Origin: an uncultured Collinsella sp.
GTDB taxonomy: Bacteria; Actinomycetota; Coriobacteriia; Coriobacteriales; Coriobacteriaceae
DNA length: 64,000 nucleotides
NCBI GenBank assembly: GCA_958369225.1
Contig: CATXID010000001.1
Span: 496,001-560,000 of the forward strand
Direction of reading: 5' to 3'
The position numbers and the translations under genes are program-made. Below are positions 41,899-50,677 of the stretch, piece by piece. The first letter of the stretch is position 1. Each line of letters begins with the position of its first letter. The notes below the pieces were generated by a model. It was not told where the DNA came from, did not search any database, and saw nothing but the letters and a program-made list of their open reading frames with translations.

Positions 41899-42789
41899 AT
41901 GAGTGATTTTGTCCTGACCTGTGAATCCGCCGCCGATCGAACCCGTGAGTTCTTTGCGTTGCGCAATATCCCTGTCGTGTGTTTTCATTACGAGATTGAT
42001 GGTGTTGTCCATGCGGACGATCTGTACCAGTCGATTTCACCGGACGAGTTTTTTGCTCAGATTGCCGCGGGTGCCATGCCCAAGACGTCTCAGGTGAGCG
42101 TGGGTGAGTACGAGGAGTTTTGGGAGCCGTTTGTTGCCGAGGGTAAAGACGTGCTGCACCTTACGTTGTCGTCGGGTATTTCGGGCACGTATGGATCGGC
42201 CTGCGTTGCGGCGCAGATGCTCGCGGATCGCTATCCCCAGGGCGGCAAGGTGCGCGTCATCGATTCGCTGGGGGCGTCTTCGGGCTTTGGCCTGTTGCTG
42301 GAATATGCTGCCGACGTGCGCGATAGCGGGGCTTCGCTCGACGAGACGGCCGCTTGGATTGAGGAGCATAAACTCAACCTTCACCACTGGTTCTTCTCGA
42401 CAGATCTGTCGAGCTATCTGCGCGGCGGTCGCATTTCGGCCGCGAGCGCGATCATCGGCACGGCGCTTAAGATTTGCCCACTTATGACGGTTGATTGCGA
42501 AGGTGGGCTGTCGCCACGTGAGAAGATTCGCACTAAGAAGCGCGCGATTTCCGAGATGGCTAAGACCATGATGGCACACGTGCAGGACGGTGCGGATTAT
42601 TCGGGTAAGTGCGTCTTGTCCCATTCGGCGTGCCGTGAGGATGCCGAGGCCGTTGCGGCGCTGATCGAGGAACAAGTTCCGCAGCTCAAAGGCAAGATTG
42701 AGGTCAACAATATCGGTGCTCTGATCGGTTCGCACACCGGACCTGGTACGGTGGCGCTCTTCTTTATGGGCGATAAGCGCGTGGATTAA
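41899..42789 (+). CDS. degV: DegV family protein (fatty-acid binding)
   Basis: A 296-residue DegV/FakB-type protein. It has the TSQVSVGEYEEFW strand region (general motif TSQPS), LTLSSGISGTYGSA, IDSLGASSGFGLLLE, LRGGRIS and a C-terminal IGSHTGPGTVALFF. DegV proteins bind fatty acids and in Firmicutes FakB presents them to the FakA kinase; no fakA lies here. A good ribosome binding site (AAGGAGC) precedes the ATG. A second degV lies at 56989. It probably acts in uptake or recycling of exogenous fatty acids. Confidence 0.9.
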   Translation: MSDFVLTCESAADRTREFFALRNIPVVCFHYEIDGVVHADDLYQSISPDEFFAQIAAGAMPKTSQVSVGEYEEFWEPFVAEGKDVLHLTLSSGISGTYGSACVAAQMLADRYPQGGKVRVIDSLGASSGFGLLLEYAADVRDSGASLDETAAWIEEHKLNLHHWFFSTDLSSYLRGGRISAASAIIGTALKICPLMTVDCEGGLSPREKIRTKKRAISEMAKTMMAHVQDGADYSGKCVLSHSACREDAEAVAALIEEQVPQLKGKIEVNNIGALIGSHTGPGTVALFFMGDKRVD

Positions 42790-42829
42790 CTTGGCCCATC
42801 ACGTCGCGCACGATTGCTCAAACGAAAAA

Positions 42830-42858
42830 GGCCCGTCCCGTTGTTTGCAGGACGGGCC
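42830..42858 (-). terminator. Terminator between convergent genes
   Basis: GGCCCGTCC at 42830-42838 pairs with GGACGGGCC at 42850-42858. On the minus strand the stem is followed by TTTTTCGTTT, so it ends the gene at 42871. It may also act on degV from the plus side, where the tail is weaker. Confidence 0.85.
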
Positions 42859-42870
42859 TTGCTGTTGCGG

Positions 42871-43962
42871 TTAGCGTTTCTTGCCGCGGAAGAAGAAGCC
42901 ATGCAGTGACGGCTTGAGTCCACGGTTGGTTCGACGCTCCTCGATATGATCGTGGATCGAAGCGACGCGCTCGATAACCTCGTCGGGAATCGGCACGTCG
43001 GGATTCATGTTCTCGACCTGGCTGACCTCGGCGGCGGCGACTTGGTCGATAATGGGCACATCGTCGCGCGAGATGACGGGCGTGGCGTCTTCTTTCATCT
43101 TGCGGTAGCGCTGCATCATGTCGGTCTGCAGCTGCTGGGCCGAAGGCGGCGTCCAGATGATGGCGTTGGCGCCGGCGGCGATGGTCTCGCGGATGCTCTC
43201 GGGTGTTTTGCCGCCCGGTGCGATGAGCGGCAGGTTGGGATAGTGCTCGCGCAGTTCACGCAGGACCTGCGGCGTGTTCTTGCCGGCCGCGACGTTGAGG
43301 ATCTTGGCTCCGGCGCGCACTTTGGCATGCGCATCATCGTCGCAACGTACGACCGTGGCGATGACGGGGATGTCGGCAATGTTGGTGATGTGCTCGACCA
43401 TCTCGGCAGTGGCGGGGGAGTTGACCACGCAGCCCGCCGCGCCCTGCATCTCGGAGACGGCTGCCATCTGTACGGAGCGCTTGCCGGTCGTAGTTCCGCC
43501 GCCCACGCCTACAAAGACCGGGCACTCGGCGACGGTCAACAGCGCCTGCGTAATGGCCGGCTGTGGCGTGAAGGGGTAAACGGCAAAGACGGCATCGGCG
43601 TTGGAGTTGCGGATGACCGCGACGTCGGTTGTGTAGATAAGCGACTTGATGCGACGGCCGAAGAGTGTAAAGCCGCTGGCCTCCTCGATCTCGTCGGGCA
43701 TGCGGAGGGCCGCCTTGCGCAGGCGCCCGTCGATGGGCAGCGGCTCCATGGGGAGCAGCCCGTTGGGGGTCACGGCTACCTGGGGCTCGGTGAACTCGTC
43801 TGCGAGCTCGACCTCAGAAAAATCGACCGAGGCGACGATGTCCTCGTGAACCTCGGCGGGCACATCGATGGGGGCTTGGTCGTTAGTCGCGGCAGGCGCG
43901 TCGAAGGAGCTGGTGCCGACAAAGGCGTCGACGCGCTCGTTCAAATCGTTGAGGGTATCCAT
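42871..43962 (-). CDS. TIM-barrel-like protein of unknown function
   Basis: A 363-residue protein not recognised with certainty. Residues 1-95 are acidic and probably disordered. Residues 100-290 alternate strands and helices as in a TIM barrel, with VGVGGGTTTGKRSVQMAA, VNSPATAEMVEHI, IPVIATVV and APGGKTPESIRETIAAGANAIIWTPPS. The pattern is reminiscent of KDPG-aldolase- or ThiE-like phosphate-binding barrels, and such proteins are often labelled hydrolase. The basic C-terminus ends in RGKKR. It is probably monocistronic, ended by the hairpin at 42830. Confidence 0.7.
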   Translation of the reverse strand: MDTLNDLNERVDAFVGTSSFDAPAATNDQAPIDVPAEVHEDIVASVDFSEVELADEFTEPQVAVTPNGLLPMEPLPIDGRLRKAALRMPDEIEEASGFTLFGRRIKSLIYTTDVAVIRNSNADAVFAVYPFTPQPAITQALLTVAECPVFVGVGGGTTTGKRSVQMAAVSEMQGAAGCVVNSPATAEMVEHITNIADIPVIATVVRCDDDAHAKVRAGAKILNVAAGKNTPQVLRELREHYPNLPLIAPGGKTPESIRETIAAGANAIIWTPPSAQQLQTDMMQRYRKMKEDATPVISRDDVPIIDQVAAAEVSQVENMNPDVPIPDEVIERVASIHDHIEERRTNRGLKPSLHGFFFRGKKR

Positions 43963-44153
43963 GGATCCTCGATTCTATACGATGGTGGCCGGCAAGGTGC
44001 CGACAGCGTTGTGCTTGCTAAATCGTTTGACGAGTTGATTTTTCCCCGCCGCGCCATCCGTTAGACCGAAGGGCCGGCGAACGTGAAGGAGCTGTGGTGG
44101 CGGGTATTGAGGTGCTATCTTGAATGTCCCGTTAAAAAGAGAGGTGACGCGGA

Positions 44154-44324
44154 ATGGAATTCACAGCAATGTTGGGCTCGATTGGCCTGTGTGTGGGCGC
44201 AATCGTAGCCGCCGCGGTCATCTACTTGGTGGTTACGGCCATTAAAGGCAAAAGAGCCGAGCGTAAGGAACGCGAGGCACTTAAGCAGCACCGTGACCAG
44301 CAGGACAAGCGCGCACGGAGATAG
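44154..44324 (+). CDS. Small single-pass membrane protein
   Basis: A 56-residue reading frame with GAGGTG about 8 bp before ATG 44154. One hydrophobic helix at about 8-30 is followed by a strongly basic, polar tail rich in Lys, Arg, Glu and Gln. Codon use matches its neighbours, which supports a real gene. The shape recalls small SecE-like or regulatory membrane peptides, but no family is recognised. It stands alone between a minus-strand gene and a convergent methyltransferase. Confidence 0.6.
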   Translation: MEFTAMLGSIGLCVGAIVAAAVIYLVVTAIKGKRAERKEREALKQHRDQQDKRARR

Positions 44325-44348
44325 TTTGTTGAGTTTTGAATCCGTGCG

Positions 44349-45452
44349 CTAGCTGCGTTTTCGGATCAGGGAGATATAGAAGCCCTCAAAGTCGCGGCTG
44401 GGCGGAATGGTCAGCGTGCCGGGCATTCCGTTGGCGACGGACGAGACGTGGCCGGCGGCGATGGCCTCGGTGAGGGCGTTGCTCTCGACGCGCGGCTCTT
44501 CGCCAGCTTCCTGAGCACGGCGCGTTTCACTTTCGCTCGGCGTGCCATCGAGGGGGATAAGCTCGCAGTCCATGTGCTTGTCAAGGGTCTCTTGCAGGGC
44601 GTCTTCGTTTTCCTGCGGCATAATCGAACAGGTGGAATAGACGAGCGTGCCGCCCGGTTTGAGGGCTCCCATGGCGCGATCCAGAAGCGCGCGCTGCGAG
44701 CGGGCGCACTTGCCGAGCAACTGCTCGGTGAGGCCGAGCAGACTCTTCTCGTTGCCGCTGATGACGGTGCCCGTGCCGGTGCAGGGAGCGTCGAGCAGGA
44801 TACGGTCAAAGCGGAAGAACTCGTCGAGCTCGCGTGCGTCGATGCGCATGACGGGCACGTTTTTTGCGCCTTGGCGGTGGAGGTTGGCTTCGAGTTTTTC
44901 GGCACGGGGAATGCTCATCTCGCAGGCGGTAAGGTGCGCCTGGCCCTGGGTGAGGGCGGCGATCTGCGTCGTCTTGCCGCCGGGGGCCGCGCACATGTCC
45001 AGGATGTCCTCGCCTGCCTGGGCGCCCAGGACCAACGGCGGCATCATGGATGACAGGCTCTGCAGATAGATCTTGCCGTCGCGGTAGATGTCGAGGTCCC
45101 ATAGATCGGAAACCTGGGCCTCGGGCAGGATGAAGGCATCCTGGTACCATGCGACGGCGCGGTGCGCGATACCGGCCTCGTCGAGTGCGGCGGCGATGTC
45201 TTCGGCGGTCGCCTTGAGGGTGTTGGCGCGCAGTGTGACTGGGCGTGTCGCCGCGGCGCCAAAGCCCTCGGTCATGAGCTGAGCATCGGTGGGGGCATAG
45301 GCACCGGCGACCGTGTCGACCATAAAGCGCGGCAGGTCGGCGGCGCAGGGAAGGGCGGCAAGCTGGTCGGAAAGCTCGGTAGCAGCAAACTGCCTGAGCT
45401 TGAGCTCGGCCTTGACCTGCTTTTTCTGCTTACGACGACGCGGCTTGGACAT
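44349..45452 (-). CDS. RNA cytosine-C5 methyltransferase (RsmB/RsmF/NSUN type)
   Basis: A 367-residue SAM-dependent methyltransferase. It has the SAM motif DMCAAPGGKTTQIAAL near residue 155, the Cys-containing LLDAPCTGTGT near 225 (resolving Cys), and YSTCSIMPQENE near 280 with the catalytic Cys. The N-terminal 100 residues form the usual RNA-binding extension (TLRANTLKAT). It methylates cytosine in 16S rRNA or tRNA; which target cannot be decided. The N-terminus is very basic (KPRRRKQKKQ). It converges with the small membrane-protein gene. Confidence 0.9.
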   Translation of the reverse strand: MSKPRRRKQKKQVKAELKLRQFAATELSDQLAALPCAADLPRFMVDTVAGAYAPTDAQLMTEGFGAAATRPVTLRANTLKATAEDIAAALDEAGIAHRAVAWYQDAFILPEAQVSDLWDLDIYRDGKIYLQSLSSMMPPLVLGAQAGEDILDMCAAPGGKTTQIAALTQGQAHLTACEMSIPRAEKLEANLHRQGAKNVPVMRIDARELDEFFRFDRILLDAPCTGTGTVISGNEKSLLGLTEQLLGKCARSQRALLDRAMGALKPGGTLVYSTCSIMPQENEDALQETLDKHMDCELIPLDGTPSESETRRAQEAGEEPRVESNALTEAIAAGHVSSVANGMPGTLTIPPSRDFEGFYISLIRKRS

Positions 45453-45511
45453 CCGTCTTTCCTTCCCGTCCCAAATTGATTACTTTCCGGGCACGCCGCT
45501 ACTGGCGTGCT

Positions 45512-47662
45512 TTAGTACTGGCGCTCGTGCTTGCTGAAGAAGTCGAAGCGCGGGGGCAGCGGCTTTACGCGGTGCTCGCCGGGCTTCTCGCCCAGACTCT
45601 CCACAAACTCGTCCGTGGAGGCAAAGATGTTGTCCCAGCTAAAGAAGGCGACCGGATCGACGTCGAAGTACTCGCAGATGAGCTCGCAGCCGGCCGGCAC
45701 AATACCATGCATGAGCACGGTCGCCACGCGCAGCTCGGTAAAGGCGTCGACCAGTGCCTGCGTCATTGCGGCGTTTGCCTCGTTACCCTCGAGCTTGTTG
45801 GCGGCCTTGGAGGCGTCGCTCCAGCGCTTGTTGGCGGCACGCAGGTAGTCGTCGCACACGGCGAGCGCGCGGTGCGTCTCGAACTTGTACATGGCCTGCT
45901 CAAAGGCGAGAACTGCCTGTTCGGCGGCTTCGACCACGGTGGCGGAGGCGGCACCGGCGGGGATGCAGCCGTTGCGATAGGGGCTCTCGTCGCCTTCCTT
46001 GACGGCGACGCCGTAGAAGCAGCTGCGGGCCAGGCGGTTGAACACGCCGGTCAAAAGGGCGCTTTCCTTAAGGGCCGGATCGATGACACGCTTGTCGTCG
46101 CAGGCACGCACCTCGTTGCCGTCCTTGTCCTTGCCGGTCACGCGTGTGTCGTATGCCTTGGGACTAAAGCTCACCGGCTTCTCGGACAGGCCGAGCGACA
46201 GCCAATGCGCGCGCATCTGCTCGCAGGTGTAGTGGTTGAGCAGGTCGTCTGCCGGCGGGGGAGGCGTCTGCGAGGACGAGCTCGCCTTTTTGCCCATGTA
46301 GAGCAGGTGATAGCAGGCGCTGACGGTGCTCTGCGTAAGGTCCCAACCCAGGGCCTCCCACATGGCGGTCTGCGCGATGCAGTAGAAGTAGATGTTGTCC
46401 TGACCGATGAACTGGTAGATCTGAGCGTCGTCAGAGCACCACCAGTCGCGCCAGTCGAGCGAGCTGTGCTGGTAGGTGGGCGCGGGGACCTGCGTGGAAT
46501 CGGCGGCGGGCTCGCCCATGAGGGCGGCATCCTGGGCGGCGACACCCTCGGTCACGCCGGCGGCCTTGGCATCGCGTGCAAGCACGGTGCGGGTGTAGCT
46601 GATGGGCGCCCACAGGCTCTCGGGCCAGCACCAGCAGGTGACGTCGTTCACGCCGTCGACCTCGGGCACCGGAACGCCCCAGTCGATGTTGCCGGTGATG
46701 CGGAAGGGCACGAGCGCCTTGCCGCTGCGGAAGCGCACGCCGCCGTTGGCGAGCACCGCGTGGGCGTCGTCGCGCTCCTTCCAGCTGGGGAAGGTGACGG
46801 TAAAGCTGCTCTTGTTACCCTCGGGCTCCAGCACGGTGTGCTCGGGGAGCTGGTCCTCGACGGCGTCGAAGGCCTCGCGGAACTTGTTCTGAATGTAGAG
46901 CTGTGCCGGCAGCAGCCACTCTTCCATGGTCTTGGAGACCACGGAGCGAACCTGCGGGTTCTGGGCGAGCTTGGCGGTGTAGGTCTTCATAAAGTCGAGG
47001 TAGGCGGGCAGGTCGAAGTAGAGGTTATCGACCGGGCGCAGCTCGGGCACCTCGCCGGTGAGCTGGCTCTTGGGCGCGATGAGCTCCTCGGGCTCAAACT
47101 GGTGACCTAGGTCGCACTCGTCGGCATAAGCCTTCTCGGACTTGCAGCCCTGGATGGGGCAGCGGCCGATGACCTGGCGACCGTTGAGGAACGTGCCGGC
47201 CTTGGCGTCGTAGAACTGCAGCGTGGAGCGCTTGGAGATGGTGCCCTGCTCGTGCAGGCGCTCGATAATCTCGGCGGTCACCTCGTTATGGATCTGGGCC
47301 GCCGGCTCAAGGCCCGAGCCGCCGTAGATATCGCAGCTGATGTTGTAATTGTTGAGGGTCGCGGCCTGGCGGGAGTGATTGGACTCGACGTACTCGCTAA
47401 TGGACTTATCGTAGCCCTCGTTCTCCTTGAGCTTGCGGTAGCTCTCCATGATGGGCGAGCCGTAGCAATCGGTGCCCGAGGTGAAGATGACGTTCTCGCG
47501 GCCCAGGCGGTCGCGCAGGAAACGGGCGAAGAAGTCGGCCGGGACAAAGACGCCACCAACGTGGCCAAAGTGAAGGCCCTTGTTGCCGTAGGGCTCGCCG
47601 GCGGTAACGATGGCGCGGCGAGGCCAGCTGGGACGGTCGTTCATGGAGTATTTGGATGCCAT
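45512..47662 (-). CDS. metG: Methionyl-tRNA synthetase-type class I aminoacyl-tRNA ligase
   Basis: A 716-residue class I synthetase. The signature HIGH appears as HFGHVGG near residue 33, and the KMSKS equivalent appears as MGKKASSS near 480. A zinc-type Cys cluster (CPIQGCKS...CDLGHQF) sits near 170. A C-terminal alpha-helical anticodon domain follows. It should charge tRNA-Met. The catalytic core carries several long insertions, so it may be a divergent MetRS; a canonical second copy elsewhere is possible. ATG 47662 has AAGGAG upstream; a longer frame to 47755 has no ribosome binding site. Confidence 0.82.
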   Translation of the reverse strand: MASKYSMNDRPSWPRRAIVTAGEPYGNKGLHFGHVGGVFVPADFFARFLRDRLGRENVIFTSGTDCYGSPIMESYRKLKENEGYDKSISEYVESNHSRQAATLNNYNISCDIYGGSGLEPAAQIHNEVTAEIIERLHEQGTISKRSTLQFYDAKAGTFLNGRQVIGRCPIQGCKSEKAYADECDLGHQFEPEELIAPKSQLTGEVPELRPVDNLYFDLPAYLDFMKTYTAKLAQNPQVRSVVSKTMEEWLLPAQLYIQNKFREAFDAVEDQLPEHTVLEPEGNKSSFTVTFPSWKERDDAHAVLANGGVRFRSGKALVPFRITGNIDWGVPVPEVDGVNDVTCWCWPESLWAPISYTRTVLARDAKAAGVTEGVAAQDAALMGEPAADSTQVPAPTYQHSSLDWRDWWCSDDAQIYQFIGQDNIYFYCIAQTAMWEALGWDLTQSTVSACYHLLYMGKKASSSSQTPPPPADDLLNHYTCEQMRAHWLSLGLSEKPVSFSPKAYDTRVTGKDKDGNEVRACDDKRVIDPALKESALLTGVFNRLARSCFYGVAVKEGDESPYRNGCIPAGAASATVVEAAEQAVLAFEQAMYKFETHRALAVCDDYLRAANKRWSDASKAANKLEGNEANAAMTQALVDAFTELRVATVLMHGIVPAGCELICEYFDVDPVAFFSWDNIFASTDEFVESLGEKPGEHRVKPLPPRFDFFSKHERQY

Positions 47663-47794
47663 GGGACTCCTTCGCATATGGTGAGGGCGCGGCCGGGCGC
47701 AAGGCCTGGCGACGCGGTGGTCAATTCGTGCATATCGTTCGACATTATCGCACATGCGGGCGGGTGCGTGACGGGGGCGCTATCCTAAGATGCT

Positions 47795-48364
47795 ATGAAT
47801 GAGATTTCCAACATACATGCGTTTGAGGACGAGGATTTTCTGCACGCCTGCTTTGTGTGGGGGATGACCGTGCTTGTGGTTTTTGCCGTGTGTTTGGTGC
47901 CGGTGTTTATGCTGCTGGGCGGGCCTGCGGATTTGGATGCGGCGGACGCGGGCGGCTGGATGGCAGTCTTGGGCTGGATAGTCGGCTTGGCTGCGGTTTC
48001 GGCGGCGTCATTTGCCGTGCACGAGCTTGTGCACGCGGTGTTCTTTAAGCTGTTTGCGCCCGACGGTGCTCGGGTGACCTTTGGGGCAAATCTCGAAACC
48101 TGCATGATTTACGCCTGCGCCGAGGGCGGGGTGTATTCGCGCCGGCGGTACATGGTCATTTGCCTAGCGCCGACGGTTGCCTTGACGGTGGCGTTTGCCC
48201 TGGGGTTTGCGTTCTCGGGCTATCCGCTGCTGTGCTACCTGGCGGCCGGCTTGCATTTGTCGGGCTGTGTGGGCGATTGGTATTACGTGCGGACCATTTT
48301 GCGTGACCGCCGCATTGTCGCCTGCGAGGACACGTCCTTTGGCGTGCGCTTTTTCGCAAGGTAG
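47795..48364 (+). CDS. DUF3267-type membrane zinc metalloprotease-like protein
   Basis: A 189-residue membrane protein with about four hydrophobic segments and HELVH at residues 76-80, the zinc-binding HExxH motif, followed by a later Asp near the last helix. It fits DUF3267, a family of putative membrane metallopeptidases. The MNEISNIHAF start is short and cytoplasmic. It is divergent from the metG-like gene. Substrate unknown; inference is a site-2-protease-like fold. It is followed by queH after 62 bp. Confidence 0.75.
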   Translation: MNEISNIHAFEDEDFLHACFVWGMTVLVVFAVCLVPVFMLLGGPADLDAADAGGWMAVLGWIVGLAAVSAASFAVHELVHAVFFKLFAPDGARVTFGANLETCMIYACAEGGVYSRRRYMVICLAPTVALTVAFALGFAFSGYPLLCYLAAGLHLSGCVGDWYYVRTILRDRRIVACEDTSFGVRFFAR

Positions 48365-48426
48365 TCTTTTTGGGATGATTTTTCTGGGACGGGGATTAAA
48401 AAATCATTGCGGGGGAGGAGATGTTG

Positions 48427-49002
48427 ATGAAGCCGTTGTTGTTGCACGCTTGCTGTGCGCCGTGCTCGCTTGAGCCGGTTCGCCTGCTGCGCGAGGAAGG
48501 GTTTGAGCCCACAATCTGCTGGACAAACCCCAATATTCAACCGTGCGATGAATGGCAGCGGCGTTTGGACGAGCTGCGCCGGTGGTGTGCCGATGGCGAC
48601 ATCGAGCTCATCGAGGCAGGGGAGGACCGCGAGCGCTGGGAGGCCGGTGTGGCCCCGTTGGGCGCCGATCGACCCCGTCGCTGTCGCGCGTGCTATGCCT
48701 TGCGCTTGGCCGAAGCGTGCCGCGTGGCCCAGGAGCGCGGGTTCGAATATGTGGGTACGACGCTCGCCGTCTCGCCGTATCAGCTGTTCGATACCTGTAA
48801 TGACGTGTTGGAGCGTCTGGCTGCCGCCCGCGGTCTCACCCCGGTCATTCGCGATTTTCGCCCGTATTATCCCGAGGCAACACGCCGTTCGCGCGAGCTT
48901 GGCATGTATCGGCAGAATTATTGCGGTTGCCGATTCTCGGCCGTCGAGGCGGCCATGGATCGCGCCCGCATCCGCGACGAGCGCAAAGCCGCCAAAAAGT
49001 AG
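48427..49002 (+). CDS. queH: Epoxyqueuosine reductase QueH
   Basis: A 191-residue QueH (DUF208). It has the two Cys pairs of the family, HACCAPC at residues 7-13 and CRACYALR with a later YCGC, which bind an Fe-S cluster and another metal. QueH reduces epoxyqueuosine to queuosine in tRNA. Start ATG 48427 is preferred over 48421, since GGAGGAG overlaps the latter. It stands 64 bp before queA, which makes the epoxyqueuosine it would reduce, and so probably shares its transcript. Confidence 0.9.
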   Translation: MKPLLLHACCAPCSLEPVRLLREEGFEPTICWTNPNIQPCDEWQRRLDELRRWCADGDIELIEAGEDRERWEAGVAPLGADRPRRCRACYALRLAEACRVAQERGFEYVGTTLAVSPYQLFDTCNDVLERLAAARGLTPVIRDFRPYYPEATRRSRELGMYRQNYCGCRFSAVEAAMDRARIRDERKAAKK

Positions 49003-49066
49003 TTCATTTGGGCTGGCGGCCTGCTAGGATGTAGAGCGGACTTTATCTATATAAGGAGTATCCGAC

Positions 49067-50284
49067 GTGTCTATGCGTACCGATGATTTTGACTACAACC
49101 TTCCTGAAGAGCTCATCGCCCAGGCACCTGCCGAGCCGCGCGACTCCTGCCGCCTGCTGGTGGTGGATCGCAAGGGCTCCGAAGCAGGAACGCCGCTGAA
49201 GCATGGCGGCACCGTTGAGCACCGCATCTTCCGCGACATCATCGACTATGTCGAGCCGGGCGACGTGCTCGTCATCAACAAGACGCGCGTGATGCCGGCC
49301 CGCCTGATCGGTCGCAAGTCGGGCTCGGGTGGCGTGGTCGAGACGCTGCTGCTCAAGCGCCGCGAGGATGTTGACCCGCTGGGCCATGTTTGGGAGTGTC
49401 TGGTCAAGCCGGGCAAGCGCCTGAAGCCCGGTGCTCAGATTGAGTATCGTGCGGGTGGCGCCCATGCGCCCGAGGGGGCTCCCGTGGTGCTGACGGCCGA
49501 GGTCATCGACTTTGTCACTGATAGCCGCGGTGGCCGTCTGGTGCTCTTTGAGCCGGCCGGTTGCAATGCCGCCGGCGACCCGCGCACGCTCGACGAGGCC
49601 ATCCATGCGGCCGGCCACGTGCCGCTGCCGCCCTACATTACCGATTACGAGGGCGATCCCGAGAAGTACCAGACCGTCTATGCCATGAAGGAGGAGCACT
49701 CGGCTGCCGCTCCCACGGCGGGTCTGCATTTTACGCCCGAGCTTATGGCCGCTATCGAGGCCAAGGGTGCCAAATTTGCCGCCGTCGAGCTCGAGGTCGG
49801 CATCGATACCTTCCGTCTGGTGGAGGAGGACGATCCCACACAGCATGTGATGCACACCGAGCGCTACCACGTGTCGCAGGAGGTTGTCGACGCCGTGCAT
49901 AAGGCAAAGGCCGAGGGCCATCGTGTGATCGCTGTCGGTACCACGGCGGTGCGCTCGCTCGAGAGCGCGTTTGACGCCGATGCGCCAGTGTCCGATCAGG
50001 CCGTGACGGCGCGCTATTTTGAGGGCCGCGAGGACGGCGCCGACACGCTCGGCCGCGGTGACATCGTGGTGCGCGAGAACGCGACGACGCAGCTCTACCT
50101 CATGCCCGGCTCGACCTATCACGTGGTCGACGCACTGATCACGAACTTCCACGTGCCGCGCTCTACGCTCATGATGCTCGTGAGCGCGCTTGCCTCCCGC
50201 GACCAGATCATGGATGCCTACGCCGCCGCCATCGAGGAGCGCTACCGCTTCTTCAGCTTTGGCGACGCCATGCTCATTCAGTAG
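49067..50284 (+). CDS. queA: S-adenosylmethionine:tRNA ribosyltransferase-isomerase QueA
   Basis: A 405-residue QueA, longer than the usual 340-360. Hallmarks are DFDYNLPEELIAQ at the N-terminus, PAEPRDSCRLLV, INKTRVMPARLIG, and SAAAPTAGLHFTPEL, GTTAVRSLES and ITNFHVPRSTLMML. It transfers the ribose part of SAM to 7-aminomethyl-7-deazaguanine in tRNA. GTG 49067 has AAGGAG 8 bp before it; ATG 49073 is too far. Insertions near residues 125-185 account for the extra length. It is followed directly by a hairpin repeat. Confidence 0.93.
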   Translation: MSMRTDDFDYNLPEELIAQAPAEPRDSCRLLVVDRKGSEAGTPLKHGGTVEHRIFRDIIDYVEPGDVLVINKTRVMPARLIGRKSGSGGVVETLLLKRREDVDPLGHVWECLVKPGKRLKPGAQIEYRAGGAHAPEGAPVVLTAEVIDFVTDSRGGRLVLFEPAGCNAAGDPRTLDEAIHAAGHVPLPPYITDYEGDPEKYQTVYAMKEEHSAAAPTAGLHFTPELMAAIEAKGAKFAAVELEVGIDTFRLVEEDDPTQHVMHTERYHVSQEVVDAVHKAKAEGHRVIAVGTTAVRSLESAFDADAPVSDQAVTARYFEGREDGADTLGRGDIVVRENATTQLYLMPGSTYHVVDALITNFHVPRSTLMMLVSALASRDQIMDAYAAAIEERYRFFSFGDAMLIQ

Positions 50285-50430
50285 GTTACGGCGTTTTCCA
50301 AACGCCGTAACCGGCCGACGCTGCAAACCCGCCAGAGCGGCAATCTGACGTTCAATCGTCGGGCATGACCAGAAGGTCAATGCCCTCCTCTTTCACGTCA
50401 TCTTGCTCGCTCTGGCGGGTTTTCGCTGAC
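50285..50430. repeat. Structured repeat, copy A
   Basis: It begins right after the queA stop. Parts in order: a perfect 12-bp hairpin (GTTACGGCGTTT, 50285-50296, against 50300-50311); linker CCGACGCTGC; a 15-bp outer stem (50325-50339 with 50408-50422); TGACGT/ACGTCA (50346-50351 with 50395-50400); and an apical stem GGGCAT-GACC-AGAA-GGTC-A-ATGCCC (50361-50385) with one bulged A. Copy B at 53557 keeps the same shape with different paired bases. The first hairpin could also act as the queA terminator. Confidence 0.75.
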
Positions 50431-50584
50431 TTTGCCAGAACATCGGTGTTGCCGTGGTTCAACCTGCCAAAAAGGGACAGGTTTATTTTGGCAGGTTTTA
50501 TCTGGGCAAACGTTGTTGGCGCAATGGGGACTGGTTTATATGCACCAAGTTGGTGCAAAGTAGCCTGACCCCTTTGCACCAAAA
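50431..50584. repeat. Further nested hairpins in the queA/coiled-coil gap
   Basis: AACCTGCCAAAA at 50461-50472 pairs perfectly with TTTTGGCAGGTT at 50486-50497, and TGCACCAAGTTGGTGCA near 50539-50555 is a palindrome. No gene is seen here. The region 50285-50660 between two convergent genes consists almost entirely of such structures. Confidence 0.55.
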
Positions 50585-50651
50585 AGTTGCGGTGAGATAG
50601 TGCTTGAATTGGCCTTTTTGAGGGCTAAACAGGAACTATCTCACCGCAACT
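50585..50651. repeat. 17-bp hairpin repeat, copy 1 (likely bidirectional terminator)
   Basis: A perfect 17-bp stem, AGTTGCGGTGAGATAGT at 50585-50601 against 50635-50651, around a loop of 33 nt. It lies between the convergent queA and coiled-coil genes. A second copy with the same AGTTGCGGTG base but a different tip lies at 56909-56975, again between convergent genes. Confidence 0.65.
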
Positions 50652-50677
50652 GCGTTGGGGCGTTTTTGGCAACTGGT

